Below are positions 47,469 to 53,649 of a stretch of 56,040 nucleotides of DNA, in pieces. Below the pieces are notes generated by a model. That model worked only from the letters and a program-made list of their open reading frames with translations, was not told where the DNA came from and did no database searches. Both the position numbers and the translations under genes were made by a program. Each line of letters begins with the position of its first letter. The first letter of the stretch is position 1. The stretch spans positions 1 to 56,040 of the IMG/VR virus record IMGVR_UViG_3300045256_000426; one strand, 5' to 3'. The stretch comes from a virus.

Positions 47469-47626
47469 ACGAGGCGCCCAATGCCGAAGAAGACGTCGCC
47501 GCCGCCAGTACGTATTCGCCAAGTTACGCTCAATATCCCGTCCGGCCCGGGGTCGCTCTACGCGAAGCTTGCGAGCCTCCGACAGGAGTACCACAAGTCC
47601 CTCCGGCTCTGGGCCTCGGAGCATGA
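47333..47626 (+). CDS. Small zinc-binding protein
   Basis: A 97-residue frame. CRICGG (residues 4-9), LCG and SAEC (about 18 and 32) provide four Cys for one zinc. It overlaps the resolvase tail (136 bases) and the next gene (146 bases); its C-terminal half is Pro/Ala-rich and less convincing. The ATG lacks a strong ribosome binding site. Confidence 0.5.
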   Translation: MVTCRICGGRFWPTPSLCGRITENFDSAECAFRSYVQRSDRAKAIDEAPNAEEDVAAASTYSPSYAQYPVRPGVALREACEPPTGVPQVPPALGLGA

Positions 47627-47756
47627 TTTTCTGCTGTACGTCCTAGAGGTCGGTGCTCCACAGGTTGAGCGCCAGATGCGCCGCATCATTGCACCGTCGA
47701 TTATCGATCCCTCCGATGCCTCCGCCCCGAGATCCATCCTGGCTCCTAGCACGTAA
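47481..47756 (+). CDS. Hypothetical protein
   Basis: A 91-residue protein (MPKKTSPPPVRIRQVTLNIP...). The central helical part (LYAKLASLRQEYHKSLRLWA, HDFLLYVLEVGAPQVERQMR) looks like a genuine small domain. No family recognised. Overlaps both neighbours. Confidence 0.55.
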   Translation: MPKKTSPPPVRIRQVTLNIPSGPGSLYAKLASLRQEYHKSLRLWASEHDFLLYVLEVGAPQVERQMRRIIAPSIIDPSDASAPRSILAPST

Positions 47757-48021
47757 CCCTCCCCACGCCCCCGAAGACCCCAAGGGAGAACCCGCTCTGT
47801 GGTGGGCGGTGTTACGGCAGTCTGCCCATGATCTGCGGTTCGGCCACGAAAGCCACGCGATAGACGCGCTGGAGTTTCTTAGAGATACGGGGCAGTGGTT
47901 GGCCTCGGAGTTTTTCGGGGTGGAGCGCGACGCCTACCAGCGGGAAGTAGCGGCGCTGGTGTTCCGTCGGAATCGGGAAACTGGAAAGCCCCTCCCCATT
48001 CCCCAACGAGGTACCCCATGA
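47716..48021 (+). CDS. Hypothetical protein
   Basis: A 101-residue protein from MPPPRDPSWLLARNPP. The middle (PALWWAVLRQSAHDLRFGHE, AIDALEFLRDTGQWLASEFF) is helical and resembles a small DNA- or RNA-associated domain seen in phage replication regions, but I cannot name it. ATGA overlap with the peptidase gene. No clear ribosome binding site. Confidence 0.55.
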   Translation: MPPPRDPSWLLARNPPHAPEDPKGEPALWWAVLRQSAHDLRFGHESHAIDALEFLRDTGQWLASEFFGVERDAYQREVAALVFRRNRETGKPLPIPQRGTP

Positions 48022-48395
48022 AGTCTCCCGTCTGGAGTGGAGACTGGCCCATCCCCAAGACGATTCGGTTGCCCGGGCTGCGGCTCCGCATAAAGGTGTT
48101 GTCCCCCGAGGAAGCGGAGGAACGGGGATGTACGTACGGGATCTGGTCGTACGGTACCCCGAACTCCGAACATCCGTACGCGACGATCTTCCTGAACGGA
48201 GCACTCCCTCTCGCGGTCCAACGGTATACCATTTGGCACGAGCTCATACACGCGGTCAACGACGGGCTCGACCAGATGATCGAGAAGTTCCCGGAGCATG
48301 TCCAAACCCACAGCATGGCAACCCTCGCGGCACTCCGACTAGAAGAAGTGAAGGAGGCCGCGAAGGAGGAGAAGGAGGAGAATGGCCTAGGATGA
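48018..48395 (+). CDS. HExxH metalloprotease-like protein (SprT/YgjP style)
   Basis: A 125-residue protein, ACGAGG 6 bases before ATG. IWHELIHAVNDGLDQM near residue 75 is HExxH; PYATIFLNGALPLAVQRYTI before it resembles the strand-loop ahead of the active helix in small zincins. Acidic Lys/Glu-rich tail. No signal peptide, so probably cytoplasmic. Its stop overlaps the next ATG. Confidence 0.6.
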   Translation: MKSPVWSGDWPIPKTIRLPGLRLRIKVLSPEEAEERGCTYGIWSYGTPNSEHPYATIFLNGALPLAVQRYTIWHELIHAVNDGLDQMIEKFPEHVQTHSMATLAALRLEEVKEAAKEEKEENGLG

Positions 48396-48419
48396 AAGTA
48401 CCGTTTTTCCGGCCTCTGC
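48374..48419 (+). repeat. 46-bp direct repeat flanking the deoxyribosyltransferase gene, copy 1
   Basis: 44 of 46 bases match 48975-49020. It spans the ribosome binding site, ATG and first nine codons (MKVPFFRPL) of the gene at 48392, and the same parts of the gene at 48993. Confidence 0.9.
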
Positions 48420-48922
48420 GAAGGTTCAAATTCTTTAACAGAGCGATGCGGCTGCCATTCGATATGGCTGTCGCGCCAACGGTCGCTACGGGAGATGCTC
48501 GGGGTGCGGTGGCGAGTATGCCTAGGGTCCAGGGACCGAAGACGGTCTATCTCGCCGGAGGACACCGAAACCCGTGGCGGCAGCGCGTAGTCGCTGAGGT
48601 AACGGCGTTTCGATATCGTGATCCCAGCGCTCATGGAATCAAGGAAGCCAGAGCCTATACAGCTTGGGATCTTGAAGCAGTGAAGAGCAGCGACATTCTG
48701 TTTGCGTATTTCGAAGCCGGCAATCCGAGCGGTTACGGTTTAGCGCTCGAGGTCGGGTACGCAGCCGCTCTGGGGAAGCATATCATCTTTGTCGACGAGA
48801 AGTCAGAGGCCGAACCCAGCGTTGGACGCTACCTGAACATCGTCAAAGAGACTTCGGACGTCCACTTCAAAACGTTGGAAGAGGGGATTGACTACCTGCG
48901 CCGCCTCGCGTCTCTGGTGTAA
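48392..48922 (+). CDS. Nucleoside 2-deoxyribosyltransferase-like protein, copy 2
   Basis: A 176-residue protein. After an odd basic N-terminus (MKVPFFRPLRRFKFFNRAM) the enzyme core begins at KTVYLAGGHRNPWRQRVVAE, continues with WDLEAVKSSDILFAYF and NPSGYGLALEVGYAAALGKH with the catalytic Glu. The first nine residues equal those of the next gene's signal peptide, and base composition is more AT-rich than the neighbours. I infer a recent insertion (moron) that borrowed its translation start from the downstream gene. Confidence 0.7.
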   Translation: MKVPFFRPLRRFKFFNRAMRLPFDMAVAPTVATGDARGAVASMPRVQGPKTVYLAGGHRNPWRQRVVAEVTAFRYRDPSAHGIKEARAYTAWDLEAVKSSDILFAYFEAGNPSGYGLALEVGYAAALGKHIIFVDEKSEAEPSVGRYLNIVKETSDVHFKTLEEGIDYLRRLASLV

Positions 48923-48974
48923 TGGCGCGGTGGCCCTCTATGCAACGCGGAGTTGGCCCGTCTGCTCGGTTTGC

Positions 48975-49020
48975 GGAGGAGAATAGCCTAGGATGAAAGT
49001 ACCGTTTTTCCGACCTCTGC
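48975..49020 (+). repeat. 46-bp direct repeat, copy 2
   Basis: Matches 48374-48419 with two substitutions, 601 bp away. It covers the start region of the gene at 48993. Confidence 0.9.
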
Positions 49021-49268
49021 TCTGTACGTTGCTCGCGTTTACCGCGTACGTCACCGTCGCCACGGAGAAGGAAGGCAATGGCTACGCCGGGGCGTACGTC
49101 ACACCCGATCCGAATGATTGCGCCGCGGTGTCCCGGGTTGCGGCCCAGCAGAATCCCGACCTCGTGATCTACGAGTGCCAGAAGGTCGAGTTCAAGAAGG
49201 CCGTCAATCCCCATCCCAATCCCTTCCTCCCTTCCTCGGGAGAAGGAGCGGGGACAGAAAGCAGATAG
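48993..49268 (+). CDS. Small secreted protein
   Basis: A 91-residue protein. MKVPFFRPLLCTLLAFTAYV is a signal peptide, followed by a small domain with two Cys (DPNDCAAVSRVAAQQNPD, VIYECQKVEFKKAV) that may form a disulphide, and a low-complexity tail. Last gene of the early half, immediately before the bidirectional terminator. Exported accessory protein; function unknown. Confidence 0.6.
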   Translation: MKVPFFRPLLCTLLAFTAYVTVATEKEGNGYAGAYVTPDPNDCAAVSRVAAQQNPDLVIYECQKVEFKKAVNPHPNPFLPSSGEGAGTESR

Positions 49269-49293
49269 GGGAGGCGAAGCCAAAAACACGAAG

Positions 49294-49327
49294 GCCCCGG
49301 CAGCGAAAGCTGCACGGGGCCTTTTTG
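49294..49327. terminator. Bidirectional terminator between the converging halves
   Basis: GGCCCCG and GCAGC pair with GCTGC and CGGGGCC around a GAAA tetraloop (one bulged A), followed by TTTTT (49323-49327). On the other strand the stem is followed by TTCGTGTTTTTGG. It separates the last early gene (ends 49268) from the last late gene (ends 49364). Confidence 0.9.
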
Positions 49328-49363
49328 TGTTTCGGGACGGAGGGAGTGGGCGGGGCGGGCGGG

Positions 49364-49786
49364 CTAGTTGCCGGCCTTTGCCTCTTCGGTCTTCTGCCAA
49401 CCGCGAGTGAACGCGGCGGCGCCCAGGATCACCAGCAGTGCTTCCCAGACGCGATCCGGGATCGGGAGGGCAACCACCCCGAACTTCGCGAAATACGGCA
49501 GCGCAATGTAGTTATTGATGATCACCGCCGCGAAGGTGAACCCGATGGTTGGACGCCAAGACCACTGAGGCCAATGTTCGCTCTTGGCCTCTTCCCGCAT
49601 CGTGGCGTTGACGCTCTCGATAAGCTTCGCCGCCGCGTCATCCTTCTCGGCGTCCGCCTGGAGCAACGCCAGTCGGAACTGGAGTTCGATCTTGGCCTTC
49701 TCTTCCTCGCTCATCTTCTCCGGCAACACCCGCTTGAGGATGTTGCTCGCGAGGTCCGCGAGAGGACCGACCAGAAGGTTCCACAT
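49364..49786 (-). CDS. Holin of the 3TM (gene-transfer-agent) type
   Basis: A 140-residue protein, last gene of the late operon. Residues 1-72 are amphipathic and charged helices (EKMSEEEKAKIELQFRLALL); HWPQWSWRPTIGFTFAAVII starts the first of two or three hydrophobic segments, with IPDRVWEALLVILGAAAFTRG at the end. The pattern matches the 3TM holin family. It should form membrane lesions that time lysis. Confidence 0.7.
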   Translation of the reverse strand: MWNLLVGPLADLASNILKRVLPEKMSEEEKAKIELQFRLALLQADAEKDDAAAKLIESVNATMREEAKSEHWPQWSWRPTIGFTFAAVIINNYIALPYFAKFGVVALPIPDRVWEALLVILGAAAFTRGWQKTEEAKAGN

Positions 49787-49792
49787 CGGGGG

Positions 49793-49927
49793 CTACGCCT
49801 TTTTCACGGCGTCTACGGCAGCCTTGGCTTTGCCTTCGACCTTCCGGCCGTACTTGTATCCGAGGTAGCCGCCCAGACCGAGACAGAGGATGGCTTCAAG
49901 GAGGACGTAGGTAAAATGGGGGGTCAT
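49793..49927 (-). CDS. Small membrane protein of the lysis region
   Basis: A 44-residue protein starting with MTPHFTYVLLEAILCLGLGG; one transmembrane helix then a basic Ala/Lys tail (GYKYGRKVEGKAKAAVDAVK). AAGGA lies about 12 bases before ATG. ATGA overlap with the upstream gene; the holin follows after 6 bases. Possibly an antiholin or second holin component. Confidence 0.55.
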   Translation of the reverse strand: MTPHFTYVLLEAILCLGLGGYLGYKYGRKVEGKAKAAVDAVKKA

Positions 49928-50340
49928 GGTTCTGGTTTCCTTTCGATCGTGAGGGGGATGGGATACGTTAACCGCGCCATCAACGTGGTGAGGGCGCTGC
50001 GAGACCGGAGGATGCTTCCGTCCTGCATCCGCTCCTCGCCTACGGCGATACAGCCTTCGAGTTGCGTAGCGAAGTTCGCCGCGTGTATGCGGATGCCCGT
50101 GCGCCCCGGTACGATAATAAGGGGGAGGCGGTGCTCCTTGTCGGGGGACCAAAGGGTCCCAGCGACAACACGTGGCGAGACCGTGAGCTCGACGGTGTAC
50201 GTGCCCACGGGGATGGCGGGATGTTCTGGATCGTGTTCTGCGCGTTCCAGCGTGTAGCAGAACCGTTCCTCGTTGATATACAGGACGCCCTGCGTCCATT
50301 CCGGGGTGAGCCTGTCGCGGACGACGAGGAGGTGGTGCAT
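49924..50340 (-). CDS. DUF5675-like protein (possible lysis enzyme)
   Basis: A 138-residue protein from MHHLLVVRDRLTP. GVLYINEERFCYTLERAEHD, IPVGTYTVELTVSPRV, PLIIVPGRTGIRIHAANFAT and EGCIAVGEER match DUF5675, a small domain repeatedly found beside phage holins. The conserved His (RIHAAN) and Cys (GCIAVG) recall the L,D-transpeptidase active-site arrangement. No other endolysin is visible, so this is the best endolysin candidate. Confidence 0.6.
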   Translation of the reverse strand: MHHLLVVRDRLTPEWTQGVLYINEERFCYTLERAEHDPEHPAIPVGTYTVELTVSPRVVAGTLWSPDKEHRLPLIIVPGRTGIRIHAANFATQLEGCIAVGEERMQDGSILRSRSALTTLMARLTYPIPLTIERKPEP

Positions 50341-50344
50341 CGTG

Positions 50345-50971
50345 CTAGTGCGCCGGCGTCGGCGTCGGTACCGGAATCGCGCGGAGGCGCCCGGCAGAGG
50401 GTACCCACAGATCGCCCGCCGCGAAGGAGGAGAGCTGGATATTGCCTTGTACTCCACCTGTATCCATGTAGGCTGCTACACCCACGCGGCCAGACGTATA
50501 GGTCGTGTCCGTAACCTGAAGGATCTGGGTTTTCGTACCACTTCGGATCTGGTAGACGGTGAGGACAGAGCCTACCATCGTTGCGTACAGGATGTCGCCC
50601 GCCTGCCAGGTCGTTGTCGCCGTTGCAATGGTGGTATTCGCTCCAGCGGCAAACCGATCAACGTTCGTCGCCGCGGGGTTGATCTGGCCGGTAATTCGAT
50701 AGCCGTTGTCCGTCGCTCCGGAGGCGTACCGTAGAAGGACCCCACCGTACGCAAGGGCTGTTCCGGAAATCGTCGATAGTGTAATCTGTGCCCATTGGTC
50801 GGCGGGGATGGTTGCGACGTGGGTCTCCCGCTTGCTTGATGCGATCGAGGTCACTTGCAGAGTGTGACTAACGACCTGGAGCGGGCGTCCGATACTGTTA
50901 TCCCAGTTCCCACCGCTGCTGAGGGGATTTTCGTCGGCCTGGGGGAAGGTGTCGAGGATCGTTACCGGCAT
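50345..50971 (-). CDS. Tail fibre or adhesin-like beta-sandwich protein
   Basis: A 208-residue protein. DTFPQADENPLSSGGNWDNS is the usual opening of concanavalin/LamG-like phage adhesin domains, followed by YGGVLLRYASGATDNGYRIT, DILYATMVGSVLTVYQIRSG and VGVAAYMDTGG. Predicted carbohydrate or surface binding. It lies between fibre and lysis genes. Pro-rich tail. Confidence 0.65.
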   Translation of the reverse strand: MPVTILDTFPQADENPLSSGGNWDNSIGRPLQVVSHTLQVTSIASSKRETHVATIPADQWAQITLSTISGTALAYGGVLLRYASGATDNGYRITGQINPAATNVDRFAAGANTTIATATTTWQAGDILYATMVGSVLTVYQIRSGTKTQILQVTDTTYTSGRVGVAAYMDTGGVQGNIQLSSFAAGDLWVPSAGRLRAIPVPTPTPAH

Positions 50972-50984
50972 ACGGCGTGCGCTT

Positions 50985-51395
50985 TTATCGGATGCGCGTG
51001 GCGATCAGCTGGGCGATGTAGACGGTAGAGGCGGAGGCGTTGCCGATCGCCTGAACGTCGATCGCCTGGGCACCGTTGACGGTGAGAATGAACGTGCCGC
51101 AGTTAACAACGACGTTCGCGGCGGCAACGGTCGGGAGGGTCGCGATGTTGGTCCCATCGACCCGCAGCCGCATATTCGCGTTGTCGGCCGCGGCTGGCGT
51201 ACCGCCAAGGCCTAATCCCGCGCTAACCTGCACACTGTACGTGCCGGCGGCGGGGGTGAGGGTCGCGACAACGGTACCCGCTGTTGGAGCGGCGGCTGTG
51301 GACGTGACGCCGGTACTATCGGCGAGGAACTGGGTGACGGGATGGATATTGGCGGATCCCGTTGGTACGATCGCGATCGGTGCCGTGTAAGCCAT
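50985..51395 (-). CDS. Small beta-structured virion protein
   Basis: A 136-residue Ala/Thr/Val-rich protein with regular beta pattern (VVATLTPAAGTYSVQVSAGL, GTFILTVNGAQAIDVQAIG). Likely a fibre tip, baseplate or decoration domain. In the fibre cluster. Confidence 0.55.
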   Translation of the reverse strand: MAYTAPIAIVPTGSANIHPVTQFLADSTGVTSTAAAPTAGTVVATLTPAAGTYSVQVSAGLGLGGTPAAADNANMRLRVDGTNIATLPTVAAANVVVNCGTFILTVNGAQAIDVQAIGNASASTVYIAQLIATRIR

Positions 51396-51429
51396 GGAAG
51401 AACGTCCTTAGGGGAAGGGGGGAGGTAGG

Positions 51430-51690
51430 TTAGTGTCCTCGAAGGGGATAGAGCATAGCCATCGCCCAGCCCGCCGCGAACGAGGCCAGGGCTGCTACGA
51501 ACCGCCAGAACCGTAGGGCACCGCGGGCTCGCGTCTGGGACTCTGCCCACGCCTCTAGCTTGCGGTCTAGGCCGGAGATCTCCATGAAGATTCTCCGCTG
51601 ACCCTCTTCGACGTCCTGGGCACGATCCGAGATCGGACTCGGGCTCGGGCTCTTTGTGGAACTCGACGGTCGCTGTGCGCGTGCGTTCAC
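51430..51690 (-). CDS. Small single-pass membrane protein
   Basis: An 86-residue protein. Ser/Pro-rich start, a charged helix (QRRIFMEISGLDRKLEAWAE) and one transmembrane segment (FWRFVAALASFAAGWAMAML) near the C-terminus. The start at 51690 is uncertain; MEISGL at residue 36 is an alternative. Could be a lysis accessory (spanin-like) or virion membrane protein. Confidence 0.5.
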   Translation of the reverse strand: MNARAQRPSSSTKSPSPSPISDRAQDVEEGQRRIFMEISGLDRKLEAWAESQTRARGALRFWRFVAALASFAAGWAMAMLYPLRGH

Positions 51691-51711
51691 GATGCTGCTC
51701 CTAGCGCGTCA

Positions 51712-53628
51712 TTACCAGGTCCAGGTCGGAGTAAACACGGTCGCGGTCCCCGTGCTGGTGAAGACGTAGAGCCCGCCATACTCCGAGACGATGCGTCCCG
51801 CATACGCACTGGTGTTCGCGGCTGCCACGAAGGCTGTCGTGCCGCCATCAAAGTTGCTGGCGCTCTTCATGTAACCCTCGGGAACGCCAGCTACCGTGAC
51901 GCTCGCGGCTACGCTGCAAAACCCGGCGACGTCGATGAGGACCCGCAGGCCGTGCGGGAACAGAATGGTCGAGTCGCGAATGACCGGAGTCGTGACCGTG
52001 AAGCCCTCAAATCCCGTGCCGCCACCTCCGGTCGAACGAACGAGCCAGGACGCAGTCCGGTCGGTGTAGGCCATGCCATCGAACCTGAACGGCGAAGAGG
52101 GGTTTGTGTAGAAGAACCCGAGAAGACAAAACTGGTCGTACCCGGACGGCATCGTCACGGCGGTATCGTTCTGCGTAGTGTAGATCTTGAACGCCATGTC
52201 GTTCGTGGTATTGGTCCACGTCGTGCCATCGAAAGAAGCTGGTGACCCATTGGGGTAGGAATTGGCGGTGTCTCGGTACCACAGGATGTTATTCGCGCCT
52301 ATCGCGTAGTCGCCCTGGAGCACGAGCCAATAGGTCACGCCGGCGGTCACGGTCGTCGGTGTACGAAAGACTGCGCGGAAATTAAAGTCGGGCGGGGCGG
52401 CGGTCTGGAGCGCGTCGATTGTTGCCTTGTCGGACGTCGCCAGGGGAATGCCGCTCGGGGCGCCCGAGTTATCAGCCTCGATCGTGAACCAAATTCTCCC
52501 CGATGGCGTACCGATACGTTGGAGCGGCACGTCCACGACTTCGACCTTACCGGTCGTCACGACTTTGAAGCTCTGAGCGAGTTTCGTACGGGCCGTAGCG
52601 TCGCGAAGCGCAGTCGTAGCGGTTCCACTCATCTGTGCCTGATCGAGAACGTAGTTCTTGCGTCGATGCAGGAGCAGAGCCTTGGTTCCGTCGCTCTTCT
52701 TACGAATTGCATAGGTCTCGTACCAGGTATTGCCGACCACGCTGCCGGTATCGAGTCCGCCCGCGCCGGTTACGCTGGAGTCTGCGACGAGCTGGTCCCA
52801 TCCTGTCGTAACCTCGCCGTCGTTCATGACGATTTGGTCGGCGTGGACGAGCATGATCTTGGTCGTCGTGCCGGCGCCGTTGCCCGTTTCGTCGGGGTGC
52901 GTACGGAGCTGGAGACCCTGGAAGGTCTGTGGTGCTCCAACCTGCACATAGGCGAGACCAGGCGTCGCGGTCGAACGTGCGACGAGCGCTTGCCCGTCTG
53001 CACCGGCCGGAAGCCGAACAACCGAGCTGGCACCTCCACCAGGGAACAGATCTCCCTTGGCCGTGGGATCGATCCCGATTGCGCTCCGGATTCCAGATAC
53101 CGTCGTCGCTCCGGTGCCACCATCTGCGATTGCGATCGGGACGGGCGCCCATACCGGAGCCGCGCTATTGACCCCATTGCCGGTCTGCTGAAGGAACGCC
53201 TTGGTAGTGCTCGTATTCCCAGGAAGCCTCGTTGGCGTCCCGTTGGCCCCTCCGTAGATGAGGTCGCCGAGGGTCGTCATGGGATTGGGGAAAAACGCAG
53301 CCCACGACGTCCCATTATCGATGCGGAAGGTGCTGTCGTCGGTCGTGAAGCAGATGCGGCCCTTTGTCCCTGCCGGTGGTAGCTGGGCTACGGTGAAGCG
53401 GGGAATGACGAAGGTAACGGTTTCGTTGTCCGTTCCCTGGACCGTTAGCTTGGCAGTAGCGGGATCCCAAACCAGGATATCCTTCGTGAGGCTCGGATTG
53501 TTCGGGTTCGATACCCAAACGACCCGCCCGTCGTTTAGACGCGTGATGGCGTGGTCCAGGGTATTCGCGAAGGTAATCGCGGACAGAACGTCGAAGCCGT
53601 TCGGGAAGTAGTTCGAGCTAATCGCCAT
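51712..53628 (-). CDS. Tail fibre protein
   Basis: A 638-residue protein. The N-terminus (FPNGFDVLSAITFANTLDHA, GRVVWVSNPNNPSLTKDI) looks like a virion-attachment domain. PMTTLGDLIYGGANGTPTRL and IADGGTGATTVSGIRSAIG are typical tail-fibre shaft motifs. The remainder is beta-rich with receptor-binding character. Longest fibre gene; likely the host-recognition protein. Confidence 0.75.
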   Translation of the reverse strand: MAISSNYFPNGFDVLSAITFANTLDHAITRLNDGRVVWVSNPNNPSLTKDILVWDPATAKLTVQGTDNETVTFVIPRFTVAQLPPAGTKGRICFTTDDSTFRIDNGTSWAAFFPNPMTTLGDLIYGGANGTPTRLPGNTSTTKAFLQQTGNGVNSAAPVWAPVPIAIADGGTGATTVSGIRSAIGIDPTAKGDLFPGGGASSVVRLPAGADGQALVARSTATPGLAYVQVGAPQTFQGLQLRTHPDETGNGAGTTTKIMLVHADQIVMNDGEVTTGWDQLVADSSVTGAGGLDTGSVVGNTWYETYAIRKKSDGTKALLLHRRKNYVLDQAQMSGTATTALRDATARTKLAQSFKVVTTGKVEVVDVPLQRIGTPSGRIWFTIEADNSGAPSGIPLATSDKATIDALQTAAPPDFNFRAVFRTPTTVTAGVTYWLVLQGDYAIGANNILWYRDTANSYPNGSPASFDGTTWTNTTNDMAFKIYTTQNDTAVTMPSGYDQFCLLGFFYTNPSSPFRFDGMAYTDRTASWLVRSTGGGGTGFEGFTVTTPVIRDSTILFPHGLRVLIDVAGFCSVAASVTVAGVPEGYMKSASNFDGGTTAFVAAANTSAYAGRIVSEYGGLYVFTSTGTATVFTPTWTW

Positions 53629-53649
53629 GAGGCTTGGGTTCCGTTCGTT

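Noticed and set aside
49118-50257. 379-codon plus-strand frame across the lysis region
   Set aside because: Runs through the bidirectional terminator and is antisense to the holin and DUF5675-like genes.
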